A DNA stretch of 64,000 nt. It comes from Blasia pusilla (taxonomy: Eukaryota; Marchantiophyta; Marchantiopsida; Blasiales). The notes below the pieces were generated by a model. The model worked only from the letters and a program-made list of their open reading frames with translations. It searched no databases and was not told where the DNA came from. The stretch spans positions 682,001 to 746,000 of the forward strand of contig CM114274.1 in assembly GCA_050084515.1 (NCBI GenBank), written 5' to 3'. Positions 21,564 through 33,561 of this stretch are shown here, in pieces; position 1 is the first letter of the stretch; every line of letters starts with the position of its first letter. The position numbers were made by a program, and so were the translations under genes.

Positions 21564-24495
21564 AGGAAGGATTCCTTTGCTTGATGAGGCAGTAGAGGAT
21601 GATGCAAGCGCAAGATGCAGAGATCAGAACTCAGCTTCAAGGGAGATCCTGAAACACTCAAGAGAGTTGTGAAAGAATTTGAAGATGTGTTGACTAAGGA
21701 GCTTAGTCGAGTTGCCACCACATAGGGCGGTTGATCATAAGATTGAGGTGATACCAGGATCTCAACCACCTTCAAAGGCACCATATAGGTTGAATCAAGA
21801 GGAACTTGCTGAGTTGAAGAAACAGTTGGGTGAACTCCTAGAGAGGGGTTACATCCGAACGAGCAAGTCACCTTATGGGGCGCCCGTCCTCTTTGTCAAG
21901 AAGAAGGATGGGAAGTTGAGACTGTGTTGATTATCGGCGCTGAATAAAGTGACGGTGAGGAATAACTATCCTCTACCGAGGATGGATGACCTCTTTGATC
22001 GATTTTCGGGTGCCAAGTATTTCAGCCGGATTGACCTGAAATCAGGATATTATCGATTTCGGATTGCGAAGCGGATGTAGAGAAGAAGCCTGGAGGGACG
22101 AGATACGATTTGTTCGAGTTTGTAGTAATGCTTTCGGTCTTTGTAATGCGCCTCCGGCGTTTACCACTTTGATGAACTCCATCTTTCACAAGGAGACGGA
22201 TGAGTTTGTGATCATCTATGTAGATGACATACTCATCTATTCGAAAACACTAGAGGAGCACGCTCGACATTTGAAGACGGTGTTTGAGAAACTTAGGCGA
22301 ACAATTTGTATGCGAATGCGGATAAGAGTGAGTTCGGTTTGACGAAGATCAAGTTCTTGGGGCATATGGTTGGTGCGGATGGAGTGAGTCGGACATGGAA
22401 AAGGTGAGTGCGATTGCGAATGGGAACCGACTTCCACGGTGAAGGGATGAGAAGGTTCATCGGAGAGTCGATTTTACGGACATACGTGAAGAACTTTTCG
22501 GGCATAGTGAAACCTCTCACGGATTGGACCGCAAAGTTTGCCAATACTACATGGACCGAGGAAGTGGATAAAGCGTTCAATCGAGTCAAAGAGATCCTCT
22601 CGCAGAACCGATTCCAAATCGCCGGAGTTTGAACAACCGTTCGAGGTGCACACGGATGCTAGTGATTTCGCGATTGCAGGAATGTTGGTGCAAAAAGGGA
22701 GACTTGTAGCATACGAAAGCAAGAAGCTTACCGACACCGAAAGGAGATGGCCTACTCATGAGAAAGAGTTGTTTGCGGTGGTTCATTGCTTGAGGAAGTG
22801 GCGTCACTATTTGGGACTTCACAGGACTCGAGTATTCACCGATAACATATCGCTCAAGTATTTTGAGACCAGGATCGCGTGGACGCCAAAACAACCGGTG
22901 GCATGATACCTTGGCGTTGATGAATGTGGAGCTAATCCACACGCTGGGAAAGACAATGTCATTCCGGATCGTTAAGTCGCAGGAATGAACACATGCCATC
23001 GACGACACAAGTGTTGAGAGCAATGTTCCCTAATGAAACAGACTGGAAAGAAGGATTCGTGAAGGATACATGAAGGATGAGCAAGCGGGAGTACCTTGGG
23101 AAGTTAAAGCGGGGCGAGAAGGTGGCCAATCTGAGTTTGAGACACGGCTTGCTAAGGTTTAAGCAGAGCAGATCTATGTAGGCCAAGGCAAGCTACGGAC
23201 CAAGGTGTTTGTGGAATGTCATGATGGACCTTTGGCGGGACACAAAGGGGAGAAATCCACTCTTGCTGTTTTGTTTAAGAGGTTCTTCTGGCCCAACATG
23301 AAGGAAGATGTTGTTCAATATGTGAAAACATCGTGACCGCCAAAGCGAACCGCATGTCTTATGCGAAAAACAAGGTTTACTTCATCCTTTGCCAATCCCG
23401 GAGGGACCCTTGCAAAGCATTAGCATGGATTTCATTACGAGTCTTCGAATCTCGAGGGATACAACGCTATACTTGTGATAGTTGATCGGTTTAGCAAGTT
23501 GGGGAGGTTTGTGCCGACGAGAGAGTCTGCGACGGCCTACACGACTTCCCGACTATTCCTGGATGGTTGGTGGCGGATGCACGGATTGCCTAGGAGCATT
23601 GTGTCCGATCGGGATCCGAAGTTTACCAGTGCCTTTTGAAACATCTATTCATGAGGTTCCGGACCAAACTCAGCTTTAGTCACGGCCTCCCATCCTCAAA
23701 CGGATGGGCAAACGGAAAAAAAGTAAACTCGGTCGTAAACCAATACTTACGGAATTACGTGAGTGCGGACCAAAGAGATTGGGCCAAGTGGTTAAGTATG
23801 GCTGAGTATTGTTACAACTCGACTAAGCATTTGCAACCGGAGAATCTCCGTTTTTCCGGCATATCAAAGAGAACCGGAAGGGCCTCTTGACTTAGCTCTT
23901 TCGAAGGGCAATACATCGACACACACTCGACAAGCAACGGCGGAATTTTTGTTAGTGGAAATGCAGAACGACAAGAGCGAAGCGACAGAAAAAGTCTCGC
24001 CAAGGCTCAACTAAGGTGCGTAAAGCATGCTAACAAAAGTCGGCGCCATGTGAGTTTCAAGTTGGGGAACAAGTGTGGTTGAGTGTTAAGAATCTCACTC
24101 TTCCAAAGGAATTGTCCCATAAAATTGTCACCAAGTATGTTGGACCGTATGTGATCAAGGCAAGGCCGTTTGAGGATGTGTACACGTTGAGCCGCCAAAC
24201 GAGTTCAAGATTCACCCGACTTTCCATGTGTCATTATTGAAGAAGTATCTTCAAGACAATGTGCGTCCGGAGCGAAGGAGGATGTTGAGACCACAACCGG
24301 TCATCGAAATGAGGAACCAGAGTTCGAGGTTGAGACTATTCTGCGTTCAGACGTAGGGCCACAATACGAGTACTTGGTCAAGTGGAAAGGCTATCATGTG
24401 AAAGAGGCGACTTGGATTATGGAGGCGGATCTAGAACATGCGCAAGAAGCATTGCGTGACTTCAGATGGATGCAAGAAAGGCACGTGCGTTAGTA
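21564..24495 (+). pseudogene. RT, RNase H, integrase and chromodomain of element C
   Basis: The domain order is as in B. RT lies at 21760-22340, with the catalytic box as YVDD near 22215. RNase H lies at 22620-22870 (FEVHTDASDFA). The integrase finger lies at 23210-23340, the core at 23400-23780 with DRDPKF near 23610, and the chromodomain at 24310-24450 (VKWKGYHVKEATWI). A stop replaces the Val of the CVDYRA box (near 21929), and at least ten indels are scattered through it. Confidence 0.88.
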
Positions 24496-25177
24496 CATGG
24501 TGAAGCAATGGACATAACTTGTGACCGGAAAGCTTGGGCCGATAACCCGTTGTAACTAGAAAGGTTTAGTTGTTGCAATAAAGAAGACATGGATTTGGAG
24601 ATTCGATGCTTGTATTGTAATTTTGAGTTTGGTTTGTGCAAGGCAATGAGTAGTTCTTCATATGCTTAGGATGTAAGTCAAGGAGACCAAACAATGAGTA
24701 TTTGAGGTGAGAGCTTGTATTCGAGATAAGGCATCTAGATCGGGACCAAGTGTTGAAGTACTAGCATTTGGGCTCGCCTAACGTCGGCGAGGAGATGAGT
24801 CTGTCTTGGGGTTTGTGGTGATCTCATTCATGTTTCATGACTGAACTTAGTGACGCGCCTAGGTGGAATACTGGTGACCCAAAAGTAGTACTGAGTTGGC
24901 TAGGTAGACAAAGCGGTTGTTTACAAATAGTGAGTGAAGTGTTAGGTTGCAGACTTAGTGAGCTTATTTTGATAGTTAGATTAGTTCGGCAGAACTAGTC
25001 TAGGCTCATCAGAAAGCAAAAGCTAATAAGTCTAAGTGCTGCAAGCGACAAACCTAAGACTTAAGCCAAAAAGAGGAATTGCGGGTTAGCTACGTAACGC
25101 AGCGATTTTGTGTTAAGGGTCGGCTTCCCAGAACTTAACATCAATAAGGTTTGCGTTGATGACGACATCAACCTTCT
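24496..25177 (+). other. 3' untranslated region of element C
   Basis: Between the pol end and the polypurine tract. It matches 14899-15629 (inverted) in element B. No gene is seen. Confidence 0.75.
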
Positions 25178-25190
25178 AAGGAGGGGTGAG
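25178..25190 (+). promoter_or_regulatory. Polypurine tract of element C
   Basis: AAGGAGGGGTGAG directly before TGTCGCAACCC, the start of the 3' LTR. Confidence 0.9.
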
Positions 25191-25768
25191 TGTCGCAACC
25201 CTCTTAACCAAACAACACCAAATACGCGCCAAGCGAAACATCAGAACTCAAAGGAACTCACGCCGCGAGGTTTGCGCTTTGGAGAGGCGTTCGGAAGAGT
25301 CTCTTGGAAAAGTCTAAGAGACGAAACGTGGAACAGAGTTGTGCGTTTCATGCGTTAGTGGTCGCGACCAGGAAACCTAGACCAAAGGCGAGTCGAGACT
25401 TGAGATGAGTTGAGTCTTGGAGGTTGGTTGCCAAAGAGGTGAGAACCAGTTTGGAACACGGCTAGCGTTTGCGAGAATCTGACTGTGTTTAGGACCATAA
25501 CGTTGAGCTCCGAGATGCGTTCGGAACAAGTAAGGGCGCGTTGGAAAGCTGATCTTGAGACGCTTCCAACGCACCAAAGATCTCAGCAAACGCATAAGTA
25601 CAGGCTGAGATATTGGCCGAAAAAGATTCAGAGAGCAATCGGGTTGAGAGCCAATTGGAGGGGCCCGGGTGTCTTTCCCTAAATGTAGGGGGCCCCCGGA
25701 GATCCCCAGAAGTACTAGTAAGGGGAGTACCTTCTCTGAGATGTCTCGGGAAACGAAACCCCACTTTG
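25191..25768 (+). repeat. Truncated 3' LTR of element C
   Basis: LTR sequence up to the point CCCCACTTTG, where the full LTR continues with GGCGCC. It then switches to an X2 exon 3 fragment. Confidence 0.88.
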
Positions 25769-25857
25769 TCATTCTGGGACGCGTTGCGCCTTCTCGGAAT
25801 GGTCATTCTGGGACGCGTTGCGCCTTCTCGGGAAATCCATTCTCGTGGGAAGTCCAT
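25769..25857 (+). pseudogene. X2 exon 3 sliver with 31-bp duplication
   Basis: Encodes the SFWDALRLLG piece of X2 exon 3 twice (25769-25798 and 25800-25830), then the bases that flank the solo LTR at 30391 (inverted). It is a fragment only. Confidence 0.7.
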
Positions 25858-26883
25858 TGTCGTGCGCCTACTCTCCTTGAACGTTAATCTTGTTTGTTGC
25901 GGAAGCGTCGCGTTGAGAGGTCACGCTCAACGCTGATCTGCATCCAAACACGCACCGGTTAGTCGGGTCTTGGATCAATCAGCGGGATTACTTTCCGAGT
26001 TCTCGTCTCGGACTCTCTCTTCAAGCTCAACCTTCCTAGTTTCGCGGTTTCCAACACGGGCAAGTCTCGAAAGACTTGGGACAGACTTTTGGTCGGTTCG
26101 GGAACCTAAACGGCGTTTTCGCGCCTAGCGGTTCCAATCTGTCCGATGAACATCCAATGAGTTCCTCACCAAGACTCGCACGAAGTGAATCTGGTTGGAA
26201 TCCAAGTGTGGCGCACAAAGTCCACTCCCTTGGATCAGGTTTGGTTTCGGGTTTCGCCAAACTCCCGTTTCATCCCCGTGCCTTTGAAACGCGCCGTTTG
26301 GCGCCCAAAGTGGGGTTTCGTTTCCCGAGACATCTCAGAGAAGGTACTCCCCTTACTAGTACTTCTGGGGATCTCCGGGGGCCCCCTACATTTAGGGAAA
26401 GACACCCGGGCCCCTCCAATTGGCCCTCAACCCGATTGCTCTCTGAATCGTTTTCGGCCAATATCTCAGATTGTACTTATGCGTTTGCTGAGATCTTTGG
26501 TGCGTTGGAAGCGTCTCAAGATCAGCTTTCCAACGCGCCCTTACTTGTCCCGAACGCATCTCGGAGCTCAACGTTATGGTCCTAAACACAGTCAGATTCT
26601 CCCAAACGCTAGTCGTGTTCCAAACTGGTTCTCACCTCTTTGGCAACCAACCTCCAAGACTCAACTCATCTCAAGTCTCGGCTCGCGTTCGGTCTAGGTT
26701 TCCTGGTCGCGACCACTAACGCATGAAACGCACAACTCTGTTCCGCGTTTCGTCTCTTAGACTTTTCCAAGAGACTCTACCAAACGCCTCTCCAAAGCGC
26801 AAACCTCGCGGCGTGAGTTCCTTTGAGTTCTGATGTTTCGCTTGGCACGTATTTGGTGTTGTTTGGTTATGAGGGTCGCGACA
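25858..26883 (-). repeat. Full-length gypsy LTR (1026 bp)
   Basis: Minus-oriented LTR with both tips. Its left flank (GAAGTCCAT) is the same as the flank of the LTR at 29370-30390 read on the other strand, so the two share one insertion event. Its right flank is another LTR piece, not the expected X2 sequence. Confidence 0.9.
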
Positions 26884-27358
26884 GGGCCCCTCCAATTGGC
26901 CCTCAACCCGATTGCTCTCTGAATCGTTTTCGGCCAATATCTCAGCCTGTACTTATGCGTTTGCTGAGATCTTTGTGCGTTGGAAGCGTCTCAAAATCAG
27001 CTTTCCAACGCGCCCTTATTTGTCCCGAACGCATCTCGGAGCTCAACGTTATGGTCATTAACACAGTCAGATTCTCCCAAACGCTAGCCGTGTTCCAAAC
27101 TGGTTCTCACCTCTTTGGCAACCAACCTCCAAGACTCAACTCGTCTCAAGTCTCGGCTCGCCTTTAGTCTAGGTTTCCTGGTCGCGACCACTAACGCATG
27201 AAACGCACAACTCTGTTCCACGTTTCGTCTCTTAGACTTTTCCAAGAGACTCTTCCAAACGCCTCTCCAAAGCGCAAACCTCGCGGCGTGAGTTCCTTTG
27301 AGTTCTGATGTTTCGCTTGGCGCGTATTTGGTGTTGTTTGGTTATGAGGGTCGCGACA
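26884..27358 (-). repeat. Gypsy LTR fragment
   Basis: About 475 bp of LTR, from GGGCCCCTCC to the TGTCG tip, abutting the full LTR at 26883. The right flank is the start of the X2 last exon (TGAGTGGTCCAT). Confidence 0.9.
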
Positions 27359-27992
27359 TGAGTGGTCCATCTGTAAACAAGCAGGTAAAATATAATGTCA
27401 GAAAAAAGAAAAATCTAGTAGACCGCTGGTCTACTCTCCATAAACTAACATAATGTGCAAACCGTCGGGATCCGACATGTTGCTTTTCAACCCGTCATAC
27501 TAGTCCATAGTAATTACCAACTCGTCCAAACTTGGCCTATAGGCTTGACAAAACAGCGACATGTCGGAGTCCGACGGGTTGTCTTACAACTCTAAGACCC
27601 CTTTTTGGCCATGAGCAACCCGTCGGAAGCCGACAGGTCACTCATCTTGCTGGACAGAAGCTCCACCATTTTGAGTGCAATGGTTGGCTAACAACTGAAT
27701 ACAATTGTTCAGAGTTGAGAAGTTCCTAATATAAGAGCAACCCGTCACTTTCAGATGGGTTGCATCACTCCAGAAACACGGGGAAAAGCAGTGCTACTTG
27801 CAACACGTCGGGTTCCAACGGGTTGCAGTCAATGGAGACTTGTTGGTGAATTTGCAACCCATTGCTTTCAAACCGATTGCAACGCAGACACAAGCTATTG
27901 GGATCCGACGGGTTGCATGCACAAATGCAACCCATCGGAGCCCAACGGGTTGAATTTCTGTTAAACTAAATTTGTTGAATAAGCTGACTTAC
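27359..27992. repeat. X2 last-intron palindrome array (copy 3)
   Basis: Holds the acceptor edge of the X2 last exon (27359-27370) and then the intron. Palindrome units start at 27457, 27556, 27615, 27737, 27800, 27854, 27890 and 27927; another half unit is near 27488. Spacing is looser than in the other arrays. The intron ends at a GTAAG donor on the minus strand next to 27993. Confidence 0.85.
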
Positions 27993-30929
27993 CCGGCCTT
28001 GACTCGTCGCCGATCGGAGTGGATACTTGTTTTTAATTACCCATGATTGCGCCGTACAGAGACCTCTTCAAGCACTGAAGGTTGAAGAGCTCATCTTTGC
28101 TCCCTCTAGTGAGGACCAAGAAACAACCCCTGTCACTCAGATACGCGTCAGAAAAAAAAAAAAAAAAAAGGTAGCGATCCGGTCGCATTTAAAGCGGGAC
28201 ATTCGATGCAGGACATTGTTAGACGGATTGTTTTCCCACAAGCAAAACCCAGAAGGAAAATCCGCAATGAGGAGGTCCACCGCTACCTCCTCAACCACCC
28301 CATGTACTGTCCAAGGGGCGTGCCCGTTTCGAAGGAGTTTTTGCCCCAGCACGGTCAATTTGTCGATGGCAGGTGTCGACTCCTGAGAACTGAAACTCTG
28401 CAGCTCATTGACAAGATGAGTCAAGTGAACAAGGACATTTGTCCTGGTGGTTGTTTCCCTATGCCTGCCCAAGGATGATGGAGTGTATTCCACATCCTTA
28501 TCTCCTCCCTCGGACGAACCACGCGCCTCCCACTTTCGCTTCTCCCGAGTCTGCTGTCGGCTTGTGGGAGTCTCTGTTACCTCACACTCCACAGGAGTTT
28601 TCTTGGACAAGGACCCAATCCGGACCTCTCGCCCTGATCGCCCGGACGATCCCGCCTCTCGCCTTGAGGACTCAACCTCTTTTCTGGAAGACTCCGCCTC
28701 GGAATTCCTCGATCCCCTCACCTTCCTGAAACCCGTTGTGGATTTGTCTTTGGCGGTGACGACCTTGCCCATCGACTCTACTGTCTCAAGGGCTTGCTCC
28801 TCCGCATCTCCTTCGAAAAAAATTTCAAGTTGCACGAAGATCGGAATGTTGTCCCTACCTGCGACCACTGCATCATACACCACGCGTAGATTTTTTTCTG
28901 TAATGTCCTCTGGGTCGTTGAAGTCCAACCAGATTGGAAAATTGTTAGCCTCCCAATGGGATATGCCTTGTCCCATCTCCATGTTGTACATGGAGAATGC
29001 CTCTCCATCAGGCGGAGAAGCCCATAATTTGCAAGCTGTTGGTAATTCTTTCCAGGCATCTGCATTCATACAATTGATGAGGTACCTGTACACCATCCGC
29101 TTGGCAGCTCTTTGTCGAGATGACTCAACCGCTTGGTCCTAAAGATCCCGCTTCTTCTCTGCAAAATCCCGTTTTTTGGCGTCTATTTCTTCATCAAGGT
29201 CTGCGTGAGGGAGGATGTGATTCTTGAACATCATCCTGGATCTTGGGTTTTTCGTGGGCTTATCTCTGATATCATCAAGCCATAGTTCAAAATCTTCTAC
29301 AGCCTCTAGGTTTGCTTCCTCTGGAATTGGCTCAATCTTCTTCAGCTCCGCTTGACCCATGAGCATGGATGTCGCAACCCTCATAACCAAACAACACCAA
29401 ATACGCGCTAAGCGAAACATCAGAACTCAAAGGAACTCACGCCGCGAGGTTTGCGCTTTGGAGAGGCGTTTGGTAGAGTCTCTTGGAAAAGTCTAAGAGA
29501 CGAAACGCGGAACAGAGTTGTGCATTTCATGCGTTAGTGGTCGCGACCAGAAACCTAAGACCAAACGGGACCCGAGACTTGAGATGAGTTGAGTCTTGGA
29601 GGTTGGTTGCCAAAGAGGTGAGAACCAGTTTGGAACACGGCTAGCGTTTGGGAGAATCTGATTGTGTTTAGGACCATAACGTTGAGCTCCAAGATGCGTT
29701 CGGGACAAGTAAGGGCGCGTTGGAAAGCTGATCTTGAGACGCTTCCAACGCACCAAAGATCTCAGCAAACGCATAAGTACAATCTGAGATATTGGCCGAA
29801 AACGATTCAGAGAGCAATCGGGTTGAGGGCCAGTGGAGGGGCCCAGGTGTCTTTCCTAAATGTAGGGGGCCCCGGAGATCCCCAGAAGTACTAGTAAGGG
29901 GAGTACCTTCTCTGAGATGTCTCGGGAAACGAAACCCCACTTTGGGCGCCAAACGGCGTTTCAAAGGCACGGATGAAACAGAGTTTGCGCGAAACCCGAA
30001 ACCCAAACCTGATCCAAGGAGTGGACTTTACGCCACACTTGGATTCCAACCGAGATTCACTTCAATGCAGTCTTGGTGAGGAACTCATTGGATGTTCATC
30101 GGACGATTGGAACCGCTAGCGCGAAACGCCGTTTCAGTTCCCTGAACCGACAGAAAGTCATGTCCCAAGTCTTTCGAGACTTGCCCGTGTTGGAAACCGC
30201 GAAACTAGGAAGGTTGAGCTTGAAGAGAGAGTCCGAGACGAGAACTCGGAAAGTAATCCCGCTGATTGATCCAAGACCCGACTAACCGAAGTGCGTGTTT
30301 GGATGCAGATCAGCGTTGAGAGCGTGACCTACTGAACGCACGCTTCCGCAACAAACAAGATTAACGTTCAAGGAGAGTATGCGCACGACAATGGACTTCC
30401 CACGAGAATGGATTTCCCGAGAAGGCGCAACGCGTCCCAGAATGACCATTCCCGTAGCCAATGGGAGATCACTAGATCTGAAACTCTTGGAGGGTGGTGT
30501 GCCGCCCGCTTTTGGGCCTCAGTGCTCTCGAGACCCATTTTAATCTGTCGGATTCGCCTAAACTTGGATATCCCAGACAACGGAAATCTTTGCACGCGGT
30601 CCAAAGACACTTTCTCGCCGATCTGACCCTATGGATCTTCGTCTCTCTTCCGCTGGCGCTTGATTATTGCCTTGAGCTCCTTGTAAAACTATGGGCCAAG
30701 TTTGGGTTGAGAAGTGCAATGTATCGCTGCATCTTGCTTGCAGTGTACTTTGTAGTTGTAGATACGGCAGCCTGAATAAACTTTGCACGTTTTGACGTAG
30801 ACACGTTCTCCCTTTGCTCCAGTTCCAACGAAGCACTCTTCTTGGCGGCGTGGATCTTGGACCAACATAGGATTGTGACGGCTGCATCTTGGGAAATGAA
30901 AGTATTTGCCCAAGTCTTTGTACATCACA
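27993..30929 (-). pseudogene. X2 exon 3 with methyltransferase motif IV region (copy 3), split by solo LTR
   Basis: On the minus strand, 30929-30391 and 29369-27993 are one exon interrupted by an LTR. The best part is 319 open codons (29096-28137). They start MVYRYLINCMN, pass WLDFNDPEDITEKNLR, a Ser/Arg/Glu-rich low-complexity stretch (about residues 115-210), and HLVNELQSFSSQES. They reach VAVDLLIADFPSGF, which fits strand 4 and motif IV of an amino-methyltransferase (DPPY replaced by DFPS). An 18-nt A run at 28152-28169 breaks the frame just after this. Downstream, GCFLVLTRGS fits the next core strand. Confidence 0.65.
29370..30390 (+). repeat. Solo gypsy LTR (1021 bp) with target duplication
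   Basis: TGTCGCAACCC to CGCACGACA, flanked by ATGGA at 29365-29369 and 30391-30395. It lies inside X2 exon 3, disrupting it at the LLGKSM segment. Confidence 0.92.
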
Positions 30930-31279
30930 CTTGGATTTCGACCCGAGGTTCACTTTGTGCGAGTCTCGGTTAGGGACTCATTGGATGTCCATCAAACAGT
31001 TGGAATCCAGGCGCGAAACGCCGTTTGAGGTTCTTGAACCGACCAGAAATTGTGTCCCAAGTCTTTCGAGACTTGCCCGTGTTGTAAACCATGAAACTAG
31101 GAAGGTTGAGCTTGATGAGACACAAAGACGAGAACTCGAAAAGTTAGCCCGCTCATTGATCCAAGACCCGACTAACCAGAGTGCGTGTTTGGATGCAGAT
31201 CAGCGTTGAGAGCGTGACCTATTGAACACACGCTTCCGCAACAACAAGATTAATGTTCAAGGAGATTAGGCGCACGACA
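30925..31279 (+). repeat. Gypsy LTR fragment (about 355 bp)
   Basis: Covers the last third of the LTR, from ACACTTGGATTTCGACCC to CGCACGACA. It truncates the X2 copy to its left. Confidence 0.85.
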
Positions 31280-32500
31280 GGGTGGGTGTCTCTTCCCATG
31301 GTGCGGAGTTTGCTTTACCGTTGTTGGGTACGAGCGAGGAGTGTAAGCGAGCTCGTGAAGCAGGCATGGAGTTGTGTTTGTGTTCTAGAGAAGATAGAGT
31401 CAGGTGACAATCATGCTCTTGGAGAGGAAAACTTCATATGTTCGGATACCACACGTGTTGTGTGGCAACGTTTGGATCAGGATACAAGAGTGTTAGATCT
31501 CTTTGGAGGGATCAACATGGCGGGTTTCTACAGTATGGCAGTGTTGCAGGGACGACGGCACCGATGGTGCTAGATGTGCACAGGATAGGAGATCATGGCG
31601 GGGACATTTGTGTGTGCTATCTGGAGTTAGGGGGATCCAACTACCAGCTAGGGGGGCGGTTGTGGGCTCCCTTTGTATATGCGTGAGTATATTTTGTTTT
31701 ATGTGTGGATCTACCCGTATATTGGTGTTGTGTGGTGTGTCGATTCGACCAGCGATGTGTATGCGCACGATAACTGTCACATCTTATTTCGATGTAGGTA
31801 GAGTTTTATCGCGTCGATAACATAGAGAAAGTCAGCGGGTTGTTCGGGTGCAACTTTGTCCCGAGATGTCGGATGAGGTTGGCGACAGGTCCGTTGTGTC
31901 AGGAACGTCGTTTATGGCGATTTCCCTATTTTGGTTTTAGTCCGTCATGTGAACCCTTGACCGAGTCAACCATCACCTGCTAACCTGTGCACGCAAGTTA
32001 CCGTTGGTAGGGCTATTTTTGGGGGCTCTAATGGCTCTTCCCAAGGGTATAAGAGTGAGAAAGTTGGCTTTCCCAAGCCATCTTTCTCATGTTGAGCCTT
32101 AGGAGCGCCTCTCTTGCATAGACGTGTGTGGGTGTGTAGGAGTTAGGGTGCTAGCGTCCAGATTCTCTCATAGTAGAGGATGGATGTGGTTCGATATGCC
32201 AATACAGATTGAGGAGTGGAGTTTTAGGCCGAATGAGCCATTTTTACTACTCTTGATTTTGTTGTGGGGTCCTTTTGTATATGCGTGAGTTTATTTCGTT
32301 TATGTGTGGATCTACCCGTATGTTGGGAAAGATCGGTGTTGTGTGGTGTATAGATGTGACCAGCGATGTGGGTTGAGTAACGATATGTATGTGTACGACA
32401 CTTGTCCGTCTATGTCCTTCCCAGGGACGGGCTTGTCCGTTTTTGTGCATCCATGGTCACATTTGACGTAAGTTGAGAAGTTGCATCTCTTATCCAAAAA
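31280..32500. other. Unassigned repeat, possible LTR remnant, with a methyltransferase-like motif
   Basis: Two direct repeats (about 31660-31770 and 32265-32400) share GTATATGCGTGAGT and GTGTGGATCTACCCGTAT. Between them is a TATA-like GGGTATAAGAG at 32045 followed by a leader-like stretch, as in an LTR. Upstream, 31400-31570 on plus reads RVLDLFGGINMAGF, similar to the SAM-binding motif I of DNA cytosine methyltransferases, followed by frame loss. This could be the end of a retroelement. Neither reading is firm. Confidence 0.35.
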
Positions 32501-33561
32501 GTAAAATAGAAATACCCTTCAACAAGGAGAGCAAAGGAAGGGAAGGTCCCTACTTGGAGACCCAATTCTTGTGGACTTATAAATGAATGTATGAAAGAAT
32601 GTGTCAATGGGAATATGGTGACGTAGTGTATGAGCAAAAGTAGTTTTACATGCTTGGAGATTACCGACGGGTGCCCATACATGGGTCGGGTGTTACTGGT
32701 TACGATTTAATGACTGCTTCGTGGAGATTGTGCAACGTTCAACTTATATTAGTTTACCTCTGGAGAGGAATTCGGTATTTTCTATGTATGTCAATTTTTT
32801 TCGCCAACGGGAGATTTCAGGGTCTCCACATTTACCAGGTTGAGACTGGTGATAGTCAAGATTTCTTTCCAATGGTGGATGCTGTACTTTTGAAACTCTT
32901 CTAGATCCGAAAAGTTGCAGAAGATTGTGATTCCATATTAACCATTTCTTGGATCTTTATTCCTTGAGGTGAAACTTGTCTTATAGGCACCCTTTTTATG
33001 TCTTTAGTTCCATGTGGAACCATAGGGCCATCCTTCAACTCGTCATGTGGAGCAATATTGAAAATTGTGAAATTTGAAAAAAATTGTCTACTCTATCACA
33101 TCCGAAGAGGACGCTCACTGGACTTTAAATGGGTCCCGGAAACTGCAAGGCCTAACTGCACCTCACATACTAGAAGACACCCAAACAGAAAAAGAGGACT
33201 TGCAAAAAAGAAAGCTGCAAAGGGAGGAGGGGAGGAGAGGGGCAGTGAATCAACAGGTCACAAAGAGCAACACAAACTCAGCACATTCACTTGCTGACGT
33301 GCACTCACAACTGCAGTCATTTATCTTGTTGATCAGTACAGTTTTCGCCATCCAATTCTTCTCAAATGAACATTGGTTGATATCTTCTTGAATTGATCTC
33401 ATTCCAAGGCACCACTGGGCAATTTTCAAGCCTCTTCCACGAGTCCTAGGCACTGGTGACACTACTCATAATTGAGAACACTTCGCTGAATTTGTAAATG
33501 AATGGGGTAGGAAATTTTTAAGCTACTACTAGGGCAGGGCAGAGAGGAGAACCTTGGATGT
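32501..33561. other. No gene recognised
   Basis: AT-rich sequence without convincing coding regions. It may include the 3' untranslated region and downstream flank of the TMEM33-like gene that ends at 33562. I see no repeats shared with the rest of the window. Confidence 0.5.

Larger units (their letters stand above)
20918..25768 (+). mobile_element. Ty3/gypsy chromovirus C, inverted partner of B
   Basis: Plus-strand copy of the same family lacking its 5' LTR and most of gag. It runs from the end of gag through protease, RT, RNase H, integrase and chromodomain to a polypurine tract (25178-25190) and a truncated 3' LTR (25191-25768). Together with B it forms an inverted repeat of about 11.9 kb. 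Small indels break every domain except the knuckle/protease. Confidence 0.92.

Noticed and set aside
31660-32400. Complete LTR retrotransposon between the two direct repeats
   Set aside because: Only about 500 bp lie between them, with no primer-binding site, polypurine tract or coding sequence that I can see.
32998-33391. Basic protein with KKKAAKGGGEE-type sequence
   Set aside because: Low-complexity frame in AT-rich flank, overlapping a second frame of equal quality; no support.
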